Source: Ornithoclostridium faecigallinarum (GTDB lineage Bacteria; Bacillota; Clostridia; Christensenellales; UBA3700). From it: a stretch of DNA of 20,368 bases. Position 1 is the first letter of the stretch, and every line of letters starts with the position of its first letter. This document shows positions 14,441 to 20,368 of this stretch, one piece after another. Made by a program: the position numbers and the translations under genes. Under the pieces are notes generated by a model, which saw only the letters and a program-made list of their open reading frames with translations, was not told the DNA's origin and did no database searches. The stretch spans positions 1 to 20,368 of the forward strand of contig DVOI01000028.1 of the NCBI GenBank assembly GCA_018713665.1. The letters run 5' to 3'.

Positions 14441-17399
14441 CGCCGCCCCCGTCGCCGTCGCCGTAAAGCGAGTCGAACATCTCTTGCGTGAGGTAAATTT
14501 CGCGAGGTTTGTTGCCCTGCGACATCCCCGAGACGTAGCCGAGCTCTTCCATTTGGTCGAGTATCTTCGCGGCTTTGGGGAAGCCCAAAGACAGCTTACG
14601 CTGGAGCATGGAGACTGAAATACCCCTGCCGATCGCCTTGTTTTCAAGCGCAAGTTGAAGCGCTCCTATGAATGCCGGATCTTGCTCGAGAGGAGCGGCT
14701 CCGCCTCCGCCGGCGCCCGATTGCGAGGGCGAATGCGGCTCTTCTTCCGCAGGCACCGCATCGATGACATTGGCAATCTCGGGGTCGAAAATGCCCTCGT
14801 TGTTTGCGACGACTTCGTCGACGACGGCGGCGACTTCGCGCATATCTACAAACGCGCCCTGTACGCGCACGGGATGATTTTTGTCAACGAATTTGATGAG
14901 CATGTCGCCCTTGCCGAGCAGCCTCTCCGCGCCCGCCATATCGAGAATGGTCTTGCTGTCCACCTGCTGGGTGACCGCAAATGCGATACGAGTAGGCAAA
15001 TTCGCCTTGATGGTACCGGTGATGACGTCGACGGACGGTCTTTGCGTCGCAAGCACGAGATGAATGCCCGAAGCGCGCGACTTTGCGGTCAAAGTCTTGA
15101 CCAAGCCCTCGAACTCCTTGCCTGCCTTGGACTGCATGATGTCCGCGACCTCGTCGATGATGATGACGATATACGGCAATTTCTGAAGCGTCGGATCGTT
15201 TTCGGCAAGTTCGTTGTAGTCGTCGATCTTGGCGAGCTTGTAGCGACTCATCATCTCGTAGCGACGATTCATCTCTTCGATGCTCCACTTGAGCGCGTTG
15301 ATCATCTTGGACGTCTCGCTGAGAATCTCGGGAACGACCAAATGCGGCAAATCCTTGTAGATGTTGAACTCAACCATCTTGGGGTCAATCAAGATCATCC
15401 TGAGCTGGTCGGGCGTGTACCTGTACAGCAAGCTGACAATCATGCAGTTGAGGCAGACGCTCTTGCCCGACCCCGTGCCGCCTGCAACGAGCGCATGGGG
15501 GAAGGACGTAAGATCGCTGACATAGCAATTGCCGTCGATGTCCTTACCGAGGGCGAAATACAGTCCCTTCTTCTTTTTGGTGTTGAACTCGGGCGAATCG
15601 ACGACCGACTTCAAACTGACGGTGCCTCGCCTTTCGTTCGGAATCTCTATGCCGCAAAATCTCTTTTTGGGAATAGGCGCTTCGATGCGCAGACTCTCGA
15701 CCGCAAGCGCCATCGCCAGGTCGTTGTAGTGCGCCGGAATCTTGTTGACGCTGATCCCGGGCGGAACGTCGAGCTCAAGCCTGCTGAACGTCGGACCCTT
15801 GACGATGTTGACAACCTTCGCCGGAATGTTGAAGTTCTCGAGACAGCGCTCCACGCTCTCCTTCTTTTCGTCATAATCGAGTCCTCCGTCCACGTTCTCG
15901 TCATAGTCGCGCAAATCGGAAAGTTGCGGTGGCTTGTAGGGGGCGCGCTTGACCGGTTTGGGCGCCGGCTTGGGCTCGGGCGTAGGCTCGGGCTTCGGCT
16001 CCGGCTTCGGCGTCGGAACAACGGGCTTTACCTGCCTCGGCACAATCGGCCGGGGATCGGGCGTAACGACGATGGGCGGAATGACGGGCGGCTCTTCCTT
16101 CTTGTTGTCCTTATTGAGGAAATCGACAAAACTTTCGAGCGGCTCGGGATTGTGAGCGCTGAGATCCTCGACCTCTTCCGGCTCGTCGTTGACGGGCGGC
16201 AGGGGCTGTTCGGGAACATCGCTGTTTGTATCCTCTTCCGACCGATCTTGGTCGACGGCGCCGCTTGTGCCGCGCAACAGCGCGTTGAACGCGTCCATCA
16301 CTTCGCTTCCGTCTTCGCTTTGATCCGCATTCTCTCCGTTGTAATCCTCGAGCATGCGCCTCTGATTTTCGCGCATAATGCGCATGCGCTCGGTGCTGCT
16401 GTACGACTTGTATACGTCGTCATCGCCGTCAAAAGTACGTCTGCGGTCGACGCGAATCGGCAAATCGTTGTCGCCGTAAAGCGCCTCCATCGACCTTCTC
16501 GCCCTCTCTTCGGGGGCGAGTTCTTCGGCGGGCTCATGCTTTTTGACCTCGCTTTGAGATTTGTAGAGCGCGTCCATTGCCTGTTCGCGCCGAGTGCGAT
16601 ATACGCTGAGCGCGTCTTCGACGACGCTGTCGCTGATTTCGTCGCCCTCGCTGAGATCGCCCGTCTTTTCTTCGGGCACGTCCATCCTCTCAATCGGAGT
16701 ATATTCGGTGGGTCTTGTACCGAACGTCCTTGACACCTTGCCGGGCAGCTCTTTGCCGTCAACGGTGCCGTTATACATCGGCGAACGCTCGTCTGCGTCC
16801 GACTCAACCTCGTCGCGCAAAGTCTCTTTGCCTGTGCGCGGCGCGCGCGTCTTGCGCAATTTGAAAGAAAATTCGCGGTCGACCTGCGAGACGACCAAAA
16901 GCGCAATGAGTCCGATCAGCACGAGGCCGATCAAGATCTCCGCCGCAACGTATATCTTCGTCGGGAAATAGAGCAAAATCGCGCCGAACACGCCTGCCGC
17001 GGTGTCCGCGCCGTTGTAGCATGAGGCGATATACCCTCCCCAGCCCGTCGACGCATATCCGCGTGACGAGTACATATGAATCATCGCAATGATTGCCGCA
17101 AGCGCGAGCGCATACAAAAAACGAACGCCCTTCGAGACGGTGGGCTTTTTGCCAAACATCAAGATGACGCCGTAACAGACGCCTATGACGATGTATGCAT
17201 AGAAAACGTAGCCGAAAACCCCGAGCAAAAAGTCTGTGACGACCGCGCCGGCGCCACCGAAAGCGCCCAGCGTAATCAAAGCAAAGACGACGCAGGCGCT
17301 CAACAGCGCCAAGCCGTATGCAAATGTGGACTTTTTCGCCGGTTCGGCAGCCTCTTGCCGATTGCTTTCCGTGCGTTGATCTTTTTTGGATTTGCGCAT
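14433..17399 (-). CDS. ftsK: DNA translocase FtsK/SpoIIIE
   Basis: A septal DNA pump that clears chromosome ends during division, or moves DNA into the forespore in spore formers. The 988-aa protein has four to five membrane helices (about 25-47, 57-82, 91-110, 132-170). A long acidic, low-complexity linker (about 180-520) includes a Pro-Lys-Glu repeat near 445-490. The RecA-like motor has Walker A GGTGSGKS (640-647, K646) and Walker B IVIIIDE (D749, E750). A C-terminal winged-helix gamma domain (about 905-975, SVSMLQRKLSLGFPKAAKI) should read orienting sequences. The linker makes it longer than B. subtilis SpoIIIE. The ATG at 17399 has AAGGAG six bases upstream; a TTG 30 nt earlier is unlikely. 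It heads the operon down to recA. Confidence 0.95.
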   Translation of the reverse strand: MRKSKKDQRTESNRQEAAEPAKKSTFAYGLALLSACVVFALITLGAFGGAGAVVTDFLLGVFGYVFYAYIVIGVCYGVILMFGKKPTVSKGVRFLYALALAAIIAMIHMYSSRGYASTGWGGYIASCYNGADTAAGVFGAILLYFPTKIYVAAEILIGLVLIGLIALLVVSQVDREFSFKLRKTRAPRTGKETLRDEVESDADERSPMYNGTVDGKELPGKVSRTFGTRPTEYTPIERMDVPEEKTGDLSEGDEISDSVVEDALSVYRTRREQAMDALYKSQSEVKKHEPAEELAPEERARRSMEALYGDNDLPIRVDRRRTFDGDDDVYKSYSSTERMRIMRENQRRMLEDYNGENADQSEDGSEVMDAFNALLRGTSGAVDQDRSEEDTNSDVPEQPLPPVNDEPEEVEDLSAHNPEPLESFVDFLNKDNKKEEPPVIPPIVVTPDPRPIVPRQVKPVVPTPKPEPKPEPTPEPKPAPKPVKRAPYKPPQLSDLRDYDENVDGGLDYDEKKESVERCLENFNIPAKVVNIVKGPTFSRLELDVPPGISVNKIPAHYNDLAMALAVESLRIEAPIPKKRFCGIEIPNERRGTVSLKSVVDSPEFNTKKKKGLYFALGKDIDGNCYVSDLTSFPHALVAGGTGSGKSVCLNCMIVSLLYRYTPDQLRMILIDPKMVEFNIYKDLPHLVVPEILSETSKMINALKWSIEEMNRRYEMMSRYKLAKIDDYNELAENDPTLQKLPYIVIIIDEVADIMQSKAGKEFEGLVKTLTAKSRASGIHLVLATQRPSVDVITGTIKANLPTRIAFAVTQQVDSKTILDMAGAERLLGKGDMLIKFVDKNHPVRVQGAFVDMREVAAVVDEVVANNEGIFDPEIANVIDAVPAEEEPHSPSQSGAGGGGAAPLEQDPAFIGALQLALENKAIGRGISVSMLQRKLSLGFPKAAKILDQMEELGYVSGMSQGNKPREIYLTQEMFDSLYGDGDGGGDE

Positions 17400-17411
17400 T
17401 TCCTTCTCCTT

Positions 17412-17440
17412 ATTATACCGGCTTCCCAATCACTACTCAA
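17412..17440 (-). promoter_or_regulatory. ftsK operon promoter P2 (proximal)
   Basis: Minus-strand TTGAGT (17440-17435), 17 nt and TATAAT (17417-17412). Transcription would begin near 17405, leaving only about six bases before the ATG and excluding the AAGGAG site. Transcripts from P2 would thus be almost leaderless, unlike those from P1. Confidence 0.55.
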
Positions 17441-17468
17441 TTATAGCACAATCGGCGCGCTTTTACAA
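17440..17468 (-). promoter_or_regulatory. ftsK operon promoter P1 (distal)
   Basis: Minus-strand TTGTAA (17468-17463), 17 nt and TATAAT (17445-17440), preceded by TGC as an extended -10. Transcription would start near 17433, giving a leader of about 34 nt with the complete AAGGAG site. It abuts P2, sharing the base at 17440. Confidence 0.75.
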
Positions 17469-17571
17469 TGTTTTAGTATAAATATTTTTCGCGCGCACAC
17501 AAGCGCGTGTATCGGTTGATTTTTCTCAAAATCTCTCCCCCTCGCGCAGACTCCGAATCTTGTCGGCGCAA

Positions 17572-18810
17572 TCATCCCGTATGCCCTCTGTCAAAGGGTT
17601 TGAAGTCGGTGACGACAAGTCCTTCGCATAGCGGCGCGTTAGCCAAAACGCTCGCCGAACGGATAGCAAGATAGCCGTATTTCGACCTGATTGCGTCAAG
17701 CGTTTTTCCCAGCCTGTGTTGTTTATCCGCATCTATGTCGAACATGCTCGTCTGTGTCGCCGCATCCGACGGCGTGAGGTCATAAATCGTGACGGACAAC
17801 GCCCTAATCGGCAAGTCCGCACCGAACGAATATATCGCGTCAATCGTCGTCATCGCCTCGCGCGCGATTGTCGCGGCACAGTCCGTGTCGGCGATAATTC
17901 GCTGTTTGCCTTCGCCGGTGAGGTCGCTGTACTTAATCCCGACCGCTATCCCTCTGCCTACAAAGCCGTGTTTGCGCAGCCTTGTCGCCACCATCTCCGA
18001 CAGCGCGGTCACCACGCTCTCGACCTCTTCGCGCGTCGCAACGTCTCGCGGCAAAGTCGTGCTGTTGCCTATGCTCTTGGGGGCGTCCGTCTCGTACGAC
18101 AATCTGACGTCATCCGAACCATCTCCCCTCGCTTCGGCGCGCAGCTTGTCGCCGTTGACGCCGAGCATTCGGTGCAATACTCTCTCGTCCGCATTCGCCA
18201 AATCGCCGATTGTATGTATGCCCACCCCGGCGAGCTTCGCCGCGGTACGCCGCCCGACCATCAACATCTCGGACGCGTCCAGCCCCCACACCTTGCTCTT
18301 GAAATTTTCGGGCGTAATCACCGTGACCGCGTCCGGCTTCTTCATGTCCGACCCAAGCTTTGCAAACACCTTGGTGAACGACACGCCGATTGAAACCGTG
18401 ACCCCTACCTCGCGCTTTATACGCTCGCGCAGCTCCTCGGCAATCTTTTCTCCGCTTCCCAACAATTTGAGACTGTCGGTGACGTCGAGCCAGCATTCGT
18501 CGATGCCGAACGGTTCCACCCTTTGCGTGTATTGAGTGTAGATTGCAAAGATGCGCCTGCTGTACTCGACATATTTGTCAAAATGCGGCGGCACGCATAT
18601 CAATTGCGGACACTTGAGCTTCGCCTGCCAAATGGTCTCCCCCGTCTTGACGCCGCAGGCCTTTGCGGCTGTGTTTTTTGCCAAAATGATGCCGTGCCTC
18701 TTCTCGGGATCGCCCGATACCGCGACAAACTTGTCTCTCAATCCCGGATTGAGCACACACTCAACCGACGCATAAAAATTGTTGGCGTCGCAATGCAATA
18801 TCGTCCTCAT
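17572..18810 (-). CDS. dinB: Y-family DNA polymerase, DinB/Pol IV type
   Basis: A translesion DNA polymerase (412 aa). Metal-binding carboxylates are D8 (HCDANNFYASVE) and D104-E105 (FGIDECWLDV). The fingers/palm segment GDPEKRHGIILAKN and the helix-hairpin-helix region around GVGIHTIGDLA follow, then a little-finger domain. QTSMF (353-357) near the C-terminus fits a beta-clamp-binding peptide. HCDxNNFYASVEC and WQAKLKCP are typical of a clostridial Y-family branch rather than of E. coli DinB. The ATG at 18810 is forced: an in-frame TAG lies nine bases upstream, and no Shine-Dalgarno sequence fits between them. It is divergent from the SDR gene and monocistronic. A LexA-like box overlaps its -35, suggesting SOS control. 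No clear terminator follows. Confidence 0.93.
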   Translation of the reverse strand: MRTILHCDANNFYASVECVLNPGLRDKFVAVSGDPEKRHGIILAKNTAAKACGVKTGETIWQAKLKCPQLICVPPHFDKYVEYSRRIFAIYTQYTQRVEPFGIDECWLDVTDSLKLLGSGEKIAEELRERIKREVGVTVSIGVSFTKVFAKLGSDMKKPDAVTVITPENFKSKVWGLDASEMLMVGRRTAAKLAGVGIHTIGDLANADERVLHRMLGVNGDKLRAEARGDGSDDVRLSYETDAPKSIGNSTTLPRDVATREEVESVVTALSEMVATRLRKHGFVGRGIAVGIKYSDLTGEGKQRIIADTDCAATIAREAMTTIDAIYSFGADLPIRALSVTIYDLTPSDAATQTSMFDIDADKQHRLGKTLDAIRSKYGYLAIRSASVLANAPLCEGLVVTDFKPFDRGHTG

Positions 18811-18818
18811 ACACGACT

Positions 18819-18847
18819 ATTATACTCCGACCGTTTCAAAATTGCAA
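18819..18847 (-). promoter_or_regulatory. dinB sigma-A promoter, predicted leaderless
   Basis: Minus-strand TTGCAA (18847-18842), 17 nt and TATAAT (18824-18819). Eight bases separate the -10 from the ATG at 18810, so the leader would be about zero to two nucleotides. Confidence 0.75.
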
Positions 18848-18858
18848 ACATTTGTTCA
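18845..18858 (-). promoter_or_regulatory. Candidate LexA (SOS) box at dinB
   Basis: Minus-strand TGAACAAATGTTTG matches the Gram-positive LexA/DinR consensus CGAACRNRYGTTCG at 12 of 14 positions, including a full GAAC half-site. It overlaps the dinB -35 hexamer, where a bound repressor would block RNA polymerase. The second half-site is GTTT rather than GTTC, so the match is imperfect. Confidence 0.5.
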
Positions 18859-18904
18859 TATTATTTTTAATATTGTTAATTTTTTAACTTCAATCGAAAA
18901 ATGC

Positions 18905-18933
18905 TTGACATTGCCGGCGTACGGTAATATATT
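18905..18933 (+). promoter_or_regulatory. SDR gene sigma-A promoter
   Basis: TTGACA (18905-18910), 17 nt and TATATT (18928-18933). AT-rich DNA just upstream (about 18850-18900) could be an UP element. Transcription near 18940 gives a leader of about 36 nt with a GCCCG-ATA-CGGGC hairpin (18949-18961) four bases before the AGGAG site. Confidence 0.8.
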
Positions 18934-18975
18934 TAAGTTGAAAACAGCGCCCGATACGGGCAAAAGGAGAAATAT

Positions 18976-19803
18976 ATGACCAAAGTTTGCGTAATCACCG
19001 GCGGTGGCAGCGGCATGGGGCTGGAAGCCGCCAAACTGATCAAAGACAGGCACATTGTCCTCTCCGGCAGAACGGAAGCAAAATTGCAAAAAGCCGTCGA
19101 CGAGCTGACCGCTCTCGGCATCGAAGCGAGTTTCAAGACATGCGACACCTCGAGCCGCGAAAGCGTAAAGGCATTGGCGGAATACGCGGCGTCGATCGGC
19201 ACAATCAAGACGGTGATCAACTGCGCAGGGCTGTCTCCGGCGATGTCCGATCCCGTGACTATTCTCAAAGTCAACGCTCTCGGCACCGTCTATGTAAATC
19301 AAGAATTTTCCAAACTCATGACGGACGGCGGCGTCATCGTCGATATCGCGTCCAATTCGGCGTATATACTCCCCTCTTTCCTCATCAATAAGAAGGTGTA
19401 CGCCTTTGCGGAGACGGACGAAGACAAATTCGTCGCCAAGCTGCTCAAAAAGGCGTCTTTGGCAAAAGAGGGATATCAACGCAGCGGCTTTGCCTATTCC
19501 CTCTCCAAAAATTTCGTCGTCTGGTACGCAAAAAAATGCGCGTTTGAATATGGCAAAAAGGGCATCCGCGTCGCGTCACTCAGCCCCGGTCTGATTGCGA
19601 CCGATATGGGCAACCTCGAAGCTAAGGACGGCGGCATGCTCATACCGCTGGCCGCAGAAAAGCGCATGGGCAAGCCCGAAGAATTGGGGTTTGCAATTGC
19701 AACGGTTGCCGACGAGCGCAACGGCTACCTTGCCGGCGTAGACGTGCTTGTCGACGGCGGCAGCACCACGCATATGAAAGAATTCAAAAAGTCTAACTTC
19801 TGA
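18976..19803 (+). CDS. Short-chain dehydrogenase/reductase, 3-alpha-HSD-like layout
   Basis: A 275-residue classical SDR (Rossmann-fold NAD(P)-dependent oxidoreductase). It shows TGGGSGMG (8-15), R32 after the second strand (LSGRTE, suggesting NADP preference), NCAG (82-85), N100, a serine at 126 or 128, and Y174-x3-K178 (YSLSK). PG motif and C-terminal VDGG strand are present. Between the serine and Y174 lie about 46-48 residues where most classical SDRs have about 13. This insert, rich in charged residues, recalls Comamonas 3-alpha-hydroxysteroid dehydrogenase/carbonyl reductase. The substrate is unknown; a steroid or bile-acid role is a guess from this layout only. AGGAG lies six nt before the ATG. 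It is monocistronic, with its own promoter and terminator. Confidence 0.88.
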   Translation: MTKVCVITGGGSGMGLEAAKLIKDRHIVLSGRTEAKLQKAVDELTALGIEASFKTCDTSSRESVKALAEYAASIGTIKTVINCAGLSPAMSDPVTILKVNALGTVYVNQEFSKLMTDGGVIVDIASNSAYILPSFLINKKVYAFAETDEDKFVAKLLKKASLAKEGYQRSGFAYSLSKNFVVWYAKKCAFEYGKKGIRVASLSPGLIATDMGNLEAKDGGMLIPLAAEKRMGKPEELGFAIATVADERNGYLAGVDVLVDGGSTTHMKEFKKSNF

Positions 19804-19812
19804 CAGTCGTGA

Positions 19813-19844
19813 CCGCCCTGCCCCACACTTTTGAGGCAGGGCGG
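19813..19844 (+). terminator. SDR gene terminator
   Basis: A perfect 10-bp stem, CCGCCCTGCC (19813-19822) with GGCAGGGCGG (19835-19844), closes a 12-nt loop nine bases after the stop codon. The tail (CAATTATTTCCC) is only moderately T-rich. Confidence 0.75.
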
Positions 19845-20158
19845 CAATTATTTCCCAAACATTTTTTAATTCTTCGACATTGAAAATTTACAAAAATTTG
19901 TAAACAAACACTTGACAAACAAATACCGTCCAAAACCGCATTAAGCTGCTATATCTACATTTTCGCGATAAATTTTTACATATCGATAAAACTTTGCACT
20001 TCCCTCTTGACAAATATTACACGATTCTTAAAGCCGATGCACCTCCGTTTTGCCCCCGCTTCCTATGTCAATAGTTTAAGCCGAAATTTTTTCAAAACTC
20101 TTCGACGAGAGCACTTTTGCGGCGTCGTGGAGACAGCAGAGTTGAACACCTACTTCAT
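19845..20158. other. Non-coding AT-rich region downstream of the SDR gene
   Basis: I find no credible gene here on either strand. It holds one perfect palindrome (19887-19904), two TTGACA hexamers without good -10 partners (19912-19917 and 20007-20012), and two CGATAAA copies (19967-19973 and 19984-19990). Nothing else is recognisable. Confidence 0.6.
19887..19904. promoter_or_regulatory. Perfect 8+8 palindrome, possible operator
   Basis: TTTACAAA-AA-TTTGTAAA: two perfect 8-bp arms around two bases, ending seven nt before a TTGACA hexamer (19912-19917). It has the size and symmetry of a dimeric repressor site, but no -10 element is found at the right distance and no known operator is recognised. 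Confidence 0.4.
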
Positions 20159-20325
20159 CCGCATTACAAAATAAAAACGAAACATCGCTTTTCGAGAATA
20201 ATGCGGTGATTACATCTCGCCCAACCGCGCTTGGGCGAGATACGATAACGAAGTCCCCGAACGACCGCGCTCTTCGGAGACTTCACCTTACGGGACCGCG
20301 AACGGTGAGTGAGCGCTCGTCCCGT
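20159..20325. other. Run of four stem-loops, structured RNA or palindromic repeat
   Basis: Four inverted repeats follow closely. H0 is CCGCATTA (20159-20166) with TAATGCGG (20199-20206), enclosing a nested CGAAA/TTTCG. H1 is a perfect 11-bp stem (20214-20224 with 20231-20241) with loop CCGCGC. H2 is a 12-position stem with one C-A mismatch (20250-20261 with 20273-20284). H3 is ACGGGAC (20290-20296) with GTCCCGT (20319-20325). ACCGCGCT spans the H1 and H2 loops and ACCGCG recurs at the start of the H3 loop. No reading frame explains this. It could be a non-coding RNA, a leader beyond the right edge, or a palindromic intergenic repeat. The strand is unknown. Confidence 0.5.
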
Positions 20326-20368
20326 GGGAAGGGGTATTTTAGGGGAAAACCGAAAATAGCGAGTATGA

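Noticed and set aside
15950..16060. Repetitive DNA in ftsK as a tandem repeat or CRISPR-like array.
   Set aside because: It encodes the in-frame Pro-Lys-Glu linker typical of FtsK; the units are short and imperfect.
14655..16733. A 692-codon plus-strand open frame opposite ftsK.
   Set aside because: It lies antisense to a clear FtsK, has low-complexity composition and no family motif.
17491..17508. CGCGC-ACACAA-GCGCG hairpin as a dinB terminator.
   Set aside because: On the minus strand it is followed by CGAAAAATATT, not a T-run. It may pause polymerase but is not called.
17526..17732. A 68-codon minus-strand frame overlapping the end of dinB.
   Set aside because: It is mostly an out-of-frame reading of dinB and has no family signal.
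19912..20035. Two TTGACA hexamers (19912 and 20007) as promoters of the right-edge hairpin array.
   Set aside because: No TATAAT-like -10 lies 16-18 nt downstream of either; the best fit, TTAAAG, is at 15 nt and poor.
1..20368. tRNA, rRNA, CRISPR, insertion-sequence or phage genes.
   Set aside because: Both strands were read for tRNA T-loop motifs, regular repeat-spacer patterns and transposase or integrase motifs; none was found.

Overview
The window looks like a chromosomal segment of an anaerobic, Gram-positive-type bacterium of the Bacillota, most likely class Clostridia and possibly an uncultivated gut lineage. The main evidence is the gene order ftsK - rimO - pgsA - cinA - recA - rny, which matches the Bacillus/Clostridia neighbourhood spoIIIE ... 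pgsA - cinA - recA - rny. A clostridial-type MurG (HESD and SRGDQ motifs), a Gram-positive-type topoisomerase IV pair, a possible SpoIIM relative and consensus sigma-A promoters on AT-rich spacers agree with this. No rRNA, tRNA, CRISPR array, insertion sequence or phage gene is visible.

Layout. 1-1252: murG (+) converges on the topoisomerase genes across a shared hairpin terminator. 1253-6740: a minus-strand unit reads alpha/beta hydrolase - parE - parC from one strong promoter. 6642-6939: a very AT-rich spacer with an 18-bp direct repeat. 6940-8064: deoB (-), whose promoter implies a leaderless mRNA. 8065-8321: a divergent spacer rich in inverted repeats. 8322-8921: a polytopic membrane protein (+), weakly SpoIIM-like. 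8969-10576: rny (-) with its own near-perfect promoter. 10714-17468: the ftsK - rimO - pgsA - cinA - recA operon (-), with 4-8 nt gene overlaps and tandem promoters. 17572-18810: dinB (-), probably leaderless, with a LexA-like box on its promoter. 18976-19803: a short-chain dehydrogenase (+). 19804-20368: non-coding, with a strong terminator, a perfect palindrome and a run of four stem-loops near the right edge.

Functionally the genes cover cell-wall precursor synthesis (MurG), chromosome topology and segregation (ParE/ParC, FtsK), recombination and damage tolerance (RecA, DinB), phospholipid synthesis (PgsA), pyridine nucleotide salvage (CinA C-terminal domain), ribosome modification (RimO), mRNA decay (RNase Y), nucleoside catabolism (DeoB) and two small-molecule enzymes (hydrolase, SDR).

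Most of the window is conserved housekeeping DNA. The points most worth a second look are the hairpin run at 20159-20325, the repeated 'TATAAT six to eight bases before ATG' architecture that predicts leaderless mRNAs for deoB and dinB, an isoleucine at the quinolone-resistance position of ParC, and an N-terminally trimmed CinA.
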